Below are positions 1 to 8,839 of a stretch of 64,000 nt of DNA, one piece after another (the first letter of the stretch is position 1; each line of letters opens with the position of its first letter). Origin of the DNA: Helicobacter cappadocius. Lineage in GTDB: Bacteria > Campylobacterota > Campylobacteria > Campylobacterales > Helicobacteraceae. Location of the stretch: assembly GCF_030688855.1 (NCBI RefSeq), contig NZ_JAUYZK010000003.1, forward strand, positions 62,001 through 126,000. Reading direction: 5' to 3'. A program made the position numbers and the translations under genes. The notes below the pieces were generated by a model. That model did no database searches. It worked only from the letters and a program-made list of their open reading frames with translations, and was not told the DNA's origin.

Positions 1-189
1 ACAAAAGAGAAATACAACAAATCATTTGAAGTGATTTCAAAATCTTTTTTAAAATATCTGCTTACAATAGAAGTTCCTGAAAATATATCACAAAATGATT
101 TTATATTTAGATTTTTATTTTTTATGATTTTTTCAATCTCTCCTAGCAATAAAATCTTTGATCCGATATATCTCATATATCCCCAGTAA
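1..189 (+). CDS. C-terminal fragment of an unidentified protein, cut by the window edge
   Basis: An open frame runs from base 1 to a TAA at 187-189, giving 62 residues. The last half is hydrophobic and rich in Phe and Ile, as in a membrane segment. The start lies outside the window. I do not recognise the family. It may be the real end of an upstream gene or another remnant like the one at 270-467. Confidence 0.35.
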   Translation, partial: TKEKYNKSFEVISKSFLKYLLTIEVPENISQNDFIFRFLFFMIFSISPSNKIFDPIYLIYPQ

Positions 190-269
190 TTTTCAAAATA
201 TCTTCTCTACCATTATACCAGTATACCAGAGAATACAGCAATCCTAAAAAATCTATTATGCTAAAATAG

Positions 270-467
270 AGGTTTTATTTCTTTCAAGAAGGTTGCTTAG
301 ATGTTAGCCCCTATAAAACAAAAGCCAATAAACAAAGCGCACTTGAATGTAAAAAATATATTCAAAGTATTTCTTCTTGTTGCCCAGATAAATTTAAATT
401 TGAATTAAAATCTAAATCCAAACAACTCCTAGAAGAAAAAAACAGAGATAATCAAATCTGTCATTAA
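270..467 (+). pseudogene. Coding-like remnant without a start codon
   Basis: Frame 3 is open from just after a TAG at 267-269 to a TAA at 465-467, and its composition looks like real protein (about 65 residues, Lys/Glu-rich, Cys-containing). No ATG, GTG or TTG start with a ribosome binding site is visible near its beginning. It is best read as the 3' remnant of a lost gene. The family is not recognised. The rest of 190-650 is AT-rich and shows nothing else I can support except a weak tRNA-like patch near 541-611. Confidence 0.3.
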
Positions 468-649
468 AACAATACAATCAATTCTAATTTATAAATTCAC
501 ACCCATAAAGCAAGAACTCAAAAATTTTCAAATATAATTTTATTCAAAAGGGATTCGCACCCCTCAAAAAAATATTGCTCTTCAAGGAAGTTTTAAGTCT
601 TGTATTTAATATCAACAAAATCTAAATCCTTATACTTGAGTATTTATAT

Positions 650-2680
650 ATGAAAGATCTCAATCTAAATGCTGAGCAAAACTCTGCCGCAACCGCTCCT
701 AGCGGTTATAATCTCATCATCGCTTCTGCTGGAACAGGAAAAACATCTACTATTGTAGGTAGAATTGCCCATTTGTTAAATAATGGCATCTCTCCAAAAG
801 AAATTCTTCTGCTCACTTTTACCAACAAAGCAAGTAACGAAATGATTGAGCGAGTTTCCAAAATGTTTGGTGAAAAAACAGCAAAACAAATAGAATCAGG
901 CACATTTCACGCAGTAGCATATCGCTACCTAAAAGAACATTTCAAAATCTCTCTAAAACAGCCAAGGGAATTAAAAACGCTTTTTAAAAGTATCGCTGAA
1001 CGTCGTATTTATACAGATAGAAGCAGTACAAATCCATATTCACCACAATACCTCTATGACATCCATTCTTTATATCTAAACTCGCAAAAAAAGCAGACTT
1101 TTCAAGAATGGCTGGGTGAAAAATCTCCTGATCAGAGTATCTATCTACCTATCTATGAAGATATTTTTGATGAATTTGCAAATCTCAAAAAAGAATACGG
1201 CTATGCAGATTATAATGATTTACTTATAATGTACAAAGAAGAGATGGAAAAAATACCTAGTCCTTATGCTGAAATACTCTGTGATGAATACCAAGATACA
1301 AATCCTCTTCAAGATTCACTCATTAATGCTATTAATGCAAAAAGTCTATTTTGCGTAGGGGATTACGATCAAAGTATCTATGCCTTCAATGGTGCAGATA
1401 TCAGCATTATCAGCAATTTTACACAAAAATATCCAAATGCAAAGGTCTTTACGCTCAAAAAAAACTACCGATCATCTCATTATATACTTGATCTTGCAAA
1501 CCGAGTTATCCAAAAAAATGAACGCATTTATGAAAAAAGCCTTGAAGTGGTCAAAACTGGAAACTACTCTCTGCCAAAACTCTTAAGTTTTGATGAGCTT
1601 TTTTTACAATATCAAGGTATTGCAAAAAGAATCGCTACAAGTAATTATAATTTTGAAGACATTGCTATTATTTTTAGAAACAACTCTAGTGCGGATGGTT
1701 GCGAAGCTTCATTGCGAGAGATGGGAATCCCTTCGAAACGCAAAGGAGGAATTAGTTTTTTTGATACCAAAGAAATCTCTCTTGCTCTTGATATTTGCTC
1801 CTTACTATATAATCCAAAAGATATGATGGCACACATCCATACACTTAGCTATGGAAGCGGTATTGGTAATTCTATCGCAAAAGACATCTATGATGCTTTA
1901 AACAATCTAGGCGAAGGAAATGCAAAAAAAGGACTTCTATTACCTAATAAATCGATTAAACCTTATGCCTTGAGAGTAAAAAATACTCAACTAGGATTAT
2001 TTGATGATTTTTTTGCACTGCAATCAAGTGCCCGTTTTGATGATTTTCTTCCACAAGATTTTGCCTCTCATCCGCTCCTCTCGCATCCGAAACTTACAAA
2101 AGATGGGGCTGTATTTTTGGGTAAATTTTTTGCTCTCTATGTCCAAACACATAAAATCACCTCTCCTTACTCTTTGATTAAAAATATTGCTGATTCTGAT
2201 TTTTTTAAATCTATTGCCGAGATTTTATGCAAAGATAGAAGCAAAAACAAAGATGGAAGCTTTGATGAAAATAGAAGAAGGGAAGCAATGGAAAAAATCA
2301 TGCGTAAGTTGATTTTACTTGCCGATCTAGCCAAGCATTATGAAGACATTGGACGTTTTTTGAACGCGATGATACTAGGGTCAGGAGAAGCTAGTGAGGG
2401 GAGTGGTGTGAATTTACTTAGCATACACGCTAGTAAGGGACTTGAATTCAGAGATGTATATATAATTGACTTGATGGATGGAAGATTTCCTAATCGCAAA
2501 CTGATGTCAAAAGGTGGAAGCATTGAAGAAGAGAGGAGACTTTTTTATGTTGCCACCACAAGAGCAAAAGAAAATCTATTTCTCTCTTACGCAAAAAAAG
2601 ATGCCATAAAAAATATTGATTATGAGCCCTCTATCTTTCTATATGAAGCGGGAATGATAGAATCTAAAAATAAATCTTAA
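650..2680 (+). CDS. uvrD: UvrD/Rep-family ATP-dependent DNA helicase
   Basis: Superfamily 1A 3'-5' DNA helicase for nucleotide excision and mismatch-type repair and for displacing proteins from DNA. All helicase motifs can be read: Walker A ASAGTGKT near residues 25-32, Walker B with CDEYQD near 211-216, motif III VGDYDQSIYAFNGA near 240, motif IV KKNYRSS, motif V IHASKGLEF near 592-600 and motif VI with RRLFYVATTRAKE near 630-641. The 676 residues fit the smaller Campylobacterota UvrD proteins. The gene stands alone, convergent with the TonB receptor gene 19 bases downstream. H. pylori has a comparable uvrD (HP1478). A divergent AddB-like helicase is less likely because the motifs are canonical. 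Confidence 0.93.
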   Translation: MKDLNLNAEQNSAATAPSGYNLIIASAGTGKTSTIVGRIAHLLNNGISPKEILLLTFTNKASNEMIERVSKMFGEKTAKQIESGTFHAVAYRYLKEHFKISLKQPRELKTLFKSIAERRIYTDRSSTNPYSPQYLYDIHSLYLNSQKKQTFQEWLGEKSPDQSIYLPIYEDIFDEFANLKKEYGYADYNDLLIMYKEEMEKIPSPYAEILCDEYQDTNPLQDSLINAINAKSLFCVGDYDQSIYAFNGADISIISNFTQKYPNAKVFTLKKNYRSSHYILDLANRVIQKNERIYEKSLEVVKTGNYSLPKLLSFDELFLQYQGIAKRIATSNYNFEDIAIIFRNNSSADGCEASLREMGIPSKRKGGISFFDTKEISLALDICSLLYNPKDMMAHIHTLSYGSGIGNSIAKDIYDALNNLGEGNAKKGLLLPNKSIKPYALRVKNTQLGLFDDFFALQSSARFDDFLPQDFASHPLLSHPKLTKDGAVFLGKFFALYVQTHKITSPYSLIKNIADSDFFKSIAEILCKDRSKNKDGSFDENRRREAMEKIMRKLILLADLAKHYEDIGRFLNAMILGSGEASEGSGVNLLSIHASKGLEFRDVYIIDLMDGRFPNRKLMSKGGSIEEERRLFYVATTRAKENLFLSYAKKDAIKNIDYEPSIFLYEAGMIESKNKS

Positions 2681-2699
2681 ATTCTAATAAACCAAACAT

Positions 2700-4877
2700 C
2701 TAAAAATCCATATTCAAGCTGATAAAATATCTTCTTCCCTCTCTGATGAATTGATAATTGTTTTCATAGGATTCTGATATTTTTCCTCCCCTACCAGCTA
2801 CAAATTGTTTTTCAAAATCTACAAAATTATGGTTGAGAAGATTATAAATTCCTGCGTGCAAACGTATAGAGTTGGTAATATTATAATGACCTCCTATATG
2901 CAATAAACCAAAATCTTTATAATAAGGGTTGTAATTTGGATCTTTTGCTCTTAGTTGCGATAATATGTTTTCAGAAGTGATATATTTAAATTGTTTGCCC
3001 TTAAATTCTCCTCGAATATAGAATCCAAGTTTCCAAATATTATAATTAATCGCTCCATTTAAGCTATGCTCTGGCGTGAAAGTTAAAGGGGTTCCCTTAG
3101 CACTTCCTTTGGTGATTTTTGATTTTGTAAAAGTATAATTCACATTCAAACTAACATCTCCATACACAATATTGATCGGCTTGATAGCAAAAAACACTTC
3201 TGCTCCATAAGTGATGGCAGCATCAGTATTGATATTATAAGAACAGCTTTCAGTTCCTGTGCAATTCCCTCCGATTCTAGCAGGTAAATCCAATCCTGTA
3301 GAAACTTTGGTGCTTGTAATTTTGTTCCTAAAATCAGTAAAAAATCCTGTAACTCCCAAATCTGTCCAATCCGTCTCAGAAAGGATGGAAAGTTCATAAT
3401 TGATCGAGCTTTCAGGCTGAAGGTCAGGATTTCCATAAGCAGTGCTTGTTCCTCCTCCGGTAACGCCATTTACCCCGTGTATAAGCTGAGAAACCGTGGG
3501 GGTCTTATATCCTGTAGATACCCCTCCTTTTAAAGTCAGCCAATCAAAAACATTATAGACAAGATAACCTCTAGGAGAGGTGTGAAAACCAAAAGCAGAG
3601 TTATAATCTTCTCTTATCCCTAATGTTAGAAATAAAAAATCTGTAAAACTCCACTCATCTTCGGCAAATATTGCTGCATTATGATGATACATAAAAGGAT
3701 TTTCAAACGCCATTTTATCCCTCAGGCTAGTAAACCAATATCGATAACCTACAGTAAGCTTGTTGGCATACCATCTTTTCCCAAAAGGAGAAACCAATTT
3801 GCCATCTAAAATCACATCATCACCTCTAAGTCCTCTGCTTTTACCTGCGAGTGCTTTTACATCAGCGGGTGCATTTTTTGGAAGAGATTCATTGCCTATG
3901 GGTGTATCTGGATTGCTTGCAGATATATATTGCAAAGAAGTATCAGTTTTTCCAAAAGAATAACTCCCTATATGTGCAATAATCGCATTATTCTGGTAAT
4001 ATCTAAGATTATCAGGAGATCTAGGATTAAAGATTTTTTGTACATTGTTTATCCATTGTTCGGAGTTTTGATAATCAATATAAAAATAATTTTCTTCGCT
4101 AGGGGAATAAGAAATTCTTCCACCAACATTATATATATTAGATTCTGTAAGTCCCACTACCTTACTTCTACCAATAGTTTTATCTCCACCTTTTCCATCA
4201 GGAACAATATTGAGATCTGAAGATGGTACAAATGCACGGTATTTTTCAGAACCCCTTATTGCAAGTCCCCATTTTTTTCCACTATCTATGGGGCCTGAAG
4301 TATAGAAACTTCCGCTATATAGATTTCCAAATAATTTTTCTTCTTCAAGCGTTGTTTCAACAGTGAAGCTAGATGACCACTTATCGAAATTTCTCTTTGT
4401 AATAATATTTACCACTCCACCAATTGCATCACTCCCATACAAGGTGCTCATAGGACCTTTGATGACTTCAATTCTCTCTATAGCTGCTAATGGCGGCATA
4501 AAAGAAGTAAAAACACCATCATCTAGGCCATTAGGAAAAACGCTTGTGGTAACATTTTGTCTCTTCCCATCTACTAAAATAAGCGTGTAGCTCGTTGGCA
4601 TACCGCGGATAGAAATAGCATATCCACCTGTTTGAGCTGTTTTGGTATCAATACTCACACCCGGAACATTTGAAATTGCTTCTGCAAGATCTCTAAAAGG
4701 TCTATCTTCTAACTGCTCTTTGGTAACCACTGAAATAGAAGCAGGAGCTTCTTTGAGTTCTTGAGCAAATCCCGAGGCAGAAACTACAGATTTATTTAAA
4801 GTATAAGTTTGACTTTCTTCTTGAGCAAATAACCCTAATGGCAAAAGCCACAAAGATTTTTTTATAAAATTCATCAT
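2700..4877 (-). CDS. TonB-dependent outer membrane receptor, probably for an iron chelate
   Basis: Outer membrane receptor importing a ligand with TonB/ExbBD energy. Order: signal peptide ending near residue 19 (LLPLGLFAQ), a TonB-box-like stretch near 25-35, a plug domain near 40-165 with ISIRGMPTSYTLILVDGKR and GPMSTLYGSDAIGGVVNIIT, then a beta-barrel to a terminal Phe (SLNMDF). The length of 725 residues is normal. The closest types by eye are catecholate siderophore receptors (CirA/FepA/CfrA-like), but the ligand cannot be read from sequence. A ribosome binding site AAGGTGAT (4883-4890) precedes ATGATG; the first ATG is used. The Fur box at 4913-4931 just upstream predicts iron repression. 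The upstream PepSY gene supports an iron-uptake role. Confidence 0.9.
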   Translation of the reverse strand: MMNFIKKSLWLLPLGLFAQEESQTYTLNKSVVSASGFAQELKEAPASISVVTKEQLEDRPFRDLAEAISNVPGVSIDTKTAQTGGYAISIRGMPTSYTLILVDGKRQNVTTSVFPNGLDDGVFTSFMPPLAAIERIEVIKGPMSTLYGSDAIGGVVNIITKRNFDKWSSSFTVETTLEEEKLFGNLYSGSFYTSGPIDSGKKWGLAIRGSEKYRAFVPSSDLNIVPDGKGGDKTIGRSKVVGLTESNIYNVGGRISYSPSEENYFYIDYQNSEQWINNVQKIFNPRSPDNLRYYQNNAIIAHIGSYSFGKTDTSLQYISASNPDTPIGNESLPKNAPADVKALAGKSRGLRGDDVILDGKLVSPFGKRWYANKLTVGYRYWFTSLRDKMAFENPFMYHHNAAIFAEDEWSFTDFLFLTLGIREDYNSAFGFHTSPRGYLVYNVFDWLTLKGGVSTGYKTPTVSQLIHGVNGVTGGGTSTAYGNPDLQPESSINYELSILSETDWTDLGVTGFFTDFRNKITSTKVSTGLDLPARIGGNCTGTESCSYNINTDAAITYGAEVFFAIKPINIVYGDVSLNVNYTFTKSKITKGSAKGTPLTFTPEHSLNGAINYNIWKLGFYIRGEFKGKQFKYITSENILSQLRAKDPNYNPYYKDFGLLHIGGHYNITNSIRLHAGIYNLLNHNFVDFEKQFVAGRGGKISESYENNYQFIREGRRYFISLNMDF

Positions 4878-4912
4878 TCATATCACCTTATTGAATTATT
4901 TTATTTAAAAAT

Positions 4913-4931
4913 GATAATGATAATTATAATA
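4913..4931 (-). promoter_or_regulatory. Fur box upstream of the TonB-dependent receptor
   Basis: The bases read GATAATGATAATTATAATA, which match the 19-base Fur consensus GATAATGATAATCATTATC at 16 positions, including the whole left half. The site ends 36 bases upstream of the receptor start codon, where a repressor would block the promoter. Repression by Fe-Fur is the usual reading; apo-Fur regulation is also known in Helicobacter. Confidence 0.7.
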
Positions 4932-4959
4932 TATTAAGATTATATGAAGAATATGGAAA

Positions 4960-4981
4960 GTTTGTATCAATAGATACAAAC
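4960..4981. terminator. Perfect 9-bp inverted repeat between the PepSY gene and the TonB receptor gene
   Basis: Two exact 9-base arms (GTTTGTATC and GATACAAAC) flank a 4-base loop. The repeat begins one base past the stop codon of the PepSY gene. It lacks a T-run on the minus strand, so it is a weak or factor-assisted terminator, an mRNA-stabilising hairpin, or an operator for the downstream receptor gene. The sequence alone does not separate these. Confidence 0.45.
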
Positions 4982-5524
4982 TCAAAGGCTAATATAGGCG
5001 AGTATAGCAGTTACAATAAATCCTAATACAAGCGAGATCAAAATTTCCTTTCTATTGTTCTTACAAAATGCTGTCATAATAACCCCACTCACATAAAATA
5101 ACACCAAAGCAAGTCCAAAAGCTATACTCAAAATATCAAAATACCATTTTGCTTTTGCCTTATGTAGCATAATCATATTGCCCAAAAAACTTCTTTTAAT
5201 AGATTGAATAATCGTTTTACCTTCTTGAGAATTGATAGTAACGGCATATTTCGCACTACCTATCATCAATGTTCCTCTGTATTGTTTTGGTTCAATATTT
5301 TGTGGAAAAGAAATATTATTTTTTCGCATAAAATCAATCAAATAATCAAATTGCTTTTCTTGAGGGATTGTTTCTTCAATAACCCATTTTTGTTTTGTCG
5401 CCCCAAAATCTTGATTTACACCTAAGATATATACAATGCCTGTAATAGCAAAAAGCAACGCCATCGGCAATAAAAATACGCTCACATAAATATGGAATTG
5501 ACGAGAGAACTTTTTTAATTTCAT
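4982..5524 (-). CDS. PepSY-associated transmembrane protein, probable iron-uptake partner
   Basis: A 180-residue inner-membrane protein of the PepSY_TM type. Residues 1-40 have a basic stretch (KLKKFSRQFHIYVS) followed by a membrane helix with a conserved-looking His. A periplasmic region at about 40-115 follows, then a second His-containing segment (MLHKAKAKWYFDI) and two more helices near 130-180. Short relatives often sit beside siderophore receptors and are thought to help reduce or release iron from the ligand, possibly using haem held by the helix histidines. It lies 104 bases upstream of the receptor on the same strand, so co-transcription is possible. The substrate is unknown. Confidence 0.7.
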   Translation of the reverse strand: MKLKKFSRQFHIYVSVFLLPMALLFAITGIVYILGVNQDFGATKQKWVIEETIPQEKQFDYLIDFMRKNNISFPQNIEPKQYRGTLMIGSAKYAVTINSQEGKTIIQSIKRSFLGNMIMLHKAKAKWYFDILSIAFGLALVLFYVSGVIMTAFCKNNRKEILISLVLGFIVTAILAYISL

Positions 5525-5596
5525 TTAGATCCTTAAATTTTTTATGAGAATTCTAATAAGTGAAAATGAATTTTTTGTGAAGTCGAAATTTTTAGT

Positions 5597-6769
5597 CTAT
5601 TTAATAATATGACTCACAAATTTTGAGTAATTATCTAAAATCATTCCACCTTTTCTAAAGCCTAATCCACAAGACTCATAAGCATAAAAAACATTGGGTT
5701 GATAATAAAATTCCCCTTCTTGATTAAGTTCATAAAACTCTTGATAAACACTTTTGTGATTTCCATATATACCTTCATTAGACGCGATAGTTTTAAAAGA
5801 AGCATCAAATATTTCAATATTTGCACCCTCTCTGCCAAAAGCACTTTTTTTAACTTGTTTTTTTCCTCTAAGTGGCTCAAAACTTGTTTCTAAAAGTAGA
5901 GGATGATTTGGAAATAAATCCCATAATAACTTTAAAAATCTCTTACTCTGAAACATTAGCGTATAAGCAGGATTCAAAAATATAGCATTTTTATTCTCCA
6001 TCATTGAACGCATTATAAGTGCAAGTTCTGGTTCATCAATAGCGATATTTTCCCAAGGCAATAATTTGAAAAGAAACTCATAATTTACACTATCTGCAAA
6101 TACTCCATCTTCCTCGCTAAATTTTACCTCATCAATATAACAAAATTCTGTTTCAAAACCTACGCTTTTGGCAATTTCCTGAAGAAATTTTGTTGTTCTT
6201 TCTTCTTCAATATTTCCCCTGATCGAGGAAAACAATATTTTCCAACCCTCGTATATTTCTGAAAAACTGCTCGTATCTTCTCCTAAGGTGATCATTCTCT
6301 TGAAATTTTCTCCAATAGCCTCATAGAGATTATTAAACTGAGAAGCAGAGTCATAGCCATTAAATTTAAGTAATGCCCACTGGATAACTGCAGTTTCATA
6401 AAGCATTGTCGGAGTATCGGCATTAAACTCAAGAAGCTTGATTGGCTTCCCATCAAGCCCACCACTTAAATCAAAACGACCATACAAGTGCCAATGCACA
6501 TCTTCTTCCCAGCTTTGTTTTATCATAGGAATCAGTACAGGAGGAATATCCAAATCAAAAAATAAATCTTTTTCAATAGCCCATTCCCCTGCCTCTACAT
6601 ACATATCATAGAGCTCATTACAGGCATCATAATAATTGTCTGCTTCTTTTTGTGTAAGCTCAATCATTTCGTTTTCTATATAAGAAGTGTTATCTGTATC
6701 TGTGTGCCAAGCAAGTCCAATCTCTTCAAGAGTAGAATTATCAAGGGCTTTTAGAGGTGTTATTTTCAT
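5597..6769 (-). CDS. Glutathionylspermidine synthase-like ATP-grasp protein (YgiC/YjfC family)
   Basis: A 390-residue protein of the glutathionylspermidine synthase pre-ATP-grasp family without the amidase half found in true Gsp synthase. Typical landmarks are WHTDTDN near residue 20, HLYGRFDLSGG near 93-103, KLLEFNADTPTMLYE near 109-123, and the C-terminal Lys/Gly-rich ATP-grasp segment KKSAFGREGANIEI near 310-325. Family members join an amine to a peptide-like acid with ATP; the natural substrate of the YgiC branch is not settled. It lies 8 bases after the UPF0323 lipoprotein gene, matching the H. pylori order HP0232-HP0233, which suggests a shared envelope role. Confidence 0.82.
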   Translation of the reverse strand: MKITPLKALDNSTLEEIGLAWHTDTDNTSYIENEMIELTQKEADNYYDACNELYDMYVEAGEWAIEKDLFFDLDIPPVLIPMIKQSWEEDVHWHLYGRFDLSGGLDGKPIKLLEFNADTPTMLYETAVIQWALLKFNGYDSASQFNNLYEAIGENFKRMITLGEDTSSFSEIYEGWKILFSSIRGNIEEERTTKFLQEIAKSVGFETEFCYIDEVKFSEEDGVFADSVNYEFLFKLLPWENIAIDEPELALIMRSMMENKNAIFLNPAYTLMFQSKRFLKLLWDLFPNHPLLLETSFEPLRGKKQVKKSAFGREGANIEIFDASFKTIASNEGIYGNHKSVYQEFYELNQEGEFYYQPNVFYAYESCGLGFRKGGMILDNYSKFVSHIIK

Positions 6770-6777
6770 TCTATACC

Positions 6778-7398
6778 TTATGAACCAAAAGAACCCGTAC
6801 TTCGAGTGCTAGATGTATTTGAATTATTCCCAAAAAAACCACTTTTTGCATTACTAGGGGTTGAACTAGCTCTTGTTGCAGATGTGTTTTTAAAACTATT
6901 TTGACTTCTTTCATAAGCTTGAGGAGACTTGTAATTTCGCTGCTGATTTTGCTTGTAAGCAGGGTTATTAAAAAGTTTATTTCCTATATAACTTCCCAAA
7001 ATTGCACCAGCTGCACTCGCCAACAAAGCACCTCCAAGCCCAAGCCCACCGCTTGAATTTGGATTAGTAAGATTGCTTGTACCATTGTCAATTCTACTTT
7101 CCTCTTGTTTGATAAGCTTATCAATCTCTTCTTGAGAAAGTACTCGTTCATTTCCATTTATATCACGTACAACAACATGGGTTTTTTCACTTGGATACTC
7201 TTCGGCAACCTTGTAACTTCCGTCTTTTTGTTCTTCCAGAATAACAAAAGCTCCTTTTTGTAAGGTGTTTGAAACATTTGCAGAGTTTTTATCTCCAGAA
7301 TGCCCTGCATCACTTCCACAAGCTGCTAAAGAAACCGCGACCAAAGCACTCAATCCCCCAATCACTGCATAATCTGATATTTTTCTAAAATGTTTCAT
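6778..7398 (-). CDS. UPF0323 family lipoprotein
   Basis: A 206-residue predicted lipoprotein like H. pylori HP0232. Its signal sequence ends in the lipobox-like LAAC, so Cys27 would be lipidated. A middle region (about 50-100) holds charged segments, a Gly/Ala-rich stretch near 118-140 ([27 protein letters not shown]) looks like a glycine-zipper membrane insert, and the C-terminus is Ser/Asn/Thr-rich and probably disordered. Its function is unknown. It lies between the Dsb-like protein and the YgiC-like enzyme, an order also found in H. pylori and reminiscent of E. coli ygiB-ygiC, where a lipoprotein precedes the same enzyme family. Confidence 0.85.
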   Translation of the reverse strand: MKHFRKISDYAVIGGLSALVAVSLAACGSDAGHSGDKNSANVSNTLQKGAFVILEEQKDGSYKVAEEYPSEKTHVVVRDINGNERVLSQEEIDKLIKQEESRIDNGTSNLTNPNSSGGLGLGGALLASAAGAILGSYIGNKLFNNPAYKQNQQRNYKSPQAYERSQNSFKNTSATRASSTPSNAKSGFFGNNSNTSSTRSTGSFGS

Positions 7399-7428
7399 TT
7401 GTGCCTCTCTATGAGATTTTTAAAAACT

Positions 7429-8178
7429 TTATTTTTGGTATTCATAAATATAAGGAACATACTTGATAATACCCGAATCAGAAATTTTCTTAGTAATATT
7501 TTCTACTTTTTTGATTTCAGTATCTTTTGCTCCATTAGCTTTATATGAGGGATTATAAATCTCATTGAGAATAGCTATTTTTTCACTAGGAGTTTTAGCT
7601 GCTTTGATTTTTTCTAATACCAGAGCTGATTTTATGCCTGATTCCTTACCCAAAAATCCAACAACGACCATCTTAATATTGGTATCTTTTAGACGAGAAT
7701 CAATACCTTTGAGCTCTTGCTGACAGTGTGGACACATCGGATCTGATACAATGTATGTGATTTTTTGGTTACCTTTAGTTGTTGAAGGAATAGAAATCAC
7801 ATAATCGCTAGGTATAGAATCAAATAATGCGTCAAGTTTGGCACTATTTTGTTGTTGAATATTGTGCTCTTGAGTTTTTTTATACACTTCATCTACAAGC
7901 ATAGCATCATTTTTATTATCGCTAAAAAATACATTGCTTAACCCGATCATTGTTTTTCCATCTTTGCTCACAAAAATTGGAATTTCATATTTAGTTTCCA
8001 TATCCTTAATAACAGCTATCTTAAAATCAGGGCTGCCCTTGAGTGATTCTATTTTTAAAACAGATATTTTCTTCCCTGTTTGATCTTGAAGTATTTTTAC
8101 GATATTATCAGAGACATCTGCACTTAAAACACTTAATCCGAAAGTCATCAGAACCAAAGTACCTACTATTTTATTCAT
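7429..8178 (-). CDS. Periplasmic DsbC/DsbG-like thiol oxidoreductase (HP0231 type)
   Basis: A secreted thioredoxin-fold protein of 249 residues that forms or rearranges disulfides in the periplasm. A signal peptide covers residues 1-20 (cleavage near VLSAD). An N-terminal dimerisation-type region lies near 20-115, and a thioredoxin domain follows with the CPHC active site in DPMCPHCQQEL near residue 147-150. H. pylori HP0231, with the same neighbours, is a dimeric oxidoreductase described as DsbK/DsbG-like, and this protein appears orthologous. Its redox partner is not in the window. It is transcribed away from msrQ across a 76-base divergent gap. Confidence 0.85.
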   Translation of the reverse strand: MNKIVGTLVLMTFGLSVLSADVSDNIVKILQDQTGKKISVLKIESLKGSPDFKIAVIKDMETKYEIPIFVSKDGKTMIGLSNVFFSDNKNDAMLVDEVYKKTQEHNIQQQNSAKLDALFDSIPSDYVISIPSTTKGNQKITYIVSDPMCPHCQQELKGIDSRLKDTNIKMVVVGFLGKESGIKSALVLEKIKAAKTPSEKIAILNEIYNPSYKANGAKDTEIKKVENITKKISDSGIIKYVPYIYEYQK

Positions 8179-8254
8179 TCAATTTCCTTTTTAAAGACTT
8201 AATGACATAGATTTTATATAAAATTAGTCAATCAAAACACCATAAGGATATATT

Positions 8255-8839
8255 TTGAAATATTTTATTTTTTTATTAGGATTATGTGTAGGGATTTTTC
8301 CACTGAGCTATCTAGCCTACAATGTCCTATTACAAAACTACGGTGCAGAGCCCACCAAGAGAATTTTGCATTTTTTAGGGGACTGGAGCATTTATTTTAT
8401 CTTAATTTCTTTATTGTTCTCTAGTTTTTCCAGATTTCTAAAAGCATCTTTTATAAATAAAAATTTCAAAATTTTAAGAAAGATAGCCGGTTTACATGGG
8501 TTATTTTATGCGATTTTACACTTCCTAGCATATGTTATTTTTGAACAAGATGGAAATGTTAAAAATACACTATCAGAGATTTTGTTACGAGTTTATTTAT
8601 TTTTTGGATTTTGGGCATTGATAGGGTTATTTATACTTGGATTTTTTTCATTTTTTTTCTCAAGATATTTCTATTTGATCTCTTCACTTTCTTATCTTGT
8701 AGGTCTTTTAAGTAGCATACACTATCTATTAGGACAAAAAATTCCCTCAATTACGTCATATATAATCTTTATGATATTTTTAATCCTGATTTGTGTTAAG
8801 CTTTTATCAAAAAACTTAACAAATAAGGATATAAAATGA
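8255..8839 (+). CDS. msrQ: MsrQ/YedZ-like haem-binding membrane protein
   Basis: A 194-residue protein with about six membrane helices and the ferric-reductase-like fold. YedZ-like features are the N-terminal GIFPLSYLAYNVLLQNYGAEPTK and the helix LHGLFYAILHFLAYVIFEQDG carrying probable haem-ligand histidines; a further His sits in SSIHYLLGQ. MsrQ passes electrons to MsrP, which repairs oxidised methionine in periplasmic proteins. No msrP is in this window. The start is TTG at 8255 with AAGGATA at 8243-8249. Its end overlaps kdsB by 4 bases (ATGA), so the two are co-translated although their functions differ. Confidence 0.78.
   Translation: MKYFIFLLGLCVGIFPLSYLAYNVLLQNYGAEPTKRILHFLGDWSIYFILISLLFSSFSRFLKASFINKNFKILRKIAGLHGLFYAILHFLAYVIFEQDGNVKNTLSEILLRVYLFFGFWALIGLFILGFFSFFFSRYFYLISSLSYLVGLLSSIHYLLGQKIPSITSYIIFMIFLILICVKLLSKNLTNKDIK

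Noticed and set aside
541-611. tRNA-like patch on the minus strand with a T-arm-like GAGGGGTGCGAATCCC and an anticodon-like TTAA loop
   Set aside because: No matching acceptor stem or D-arm and no CCA end. At most a degraded tRNA fragment; not enough to call a gene or an attachment site.
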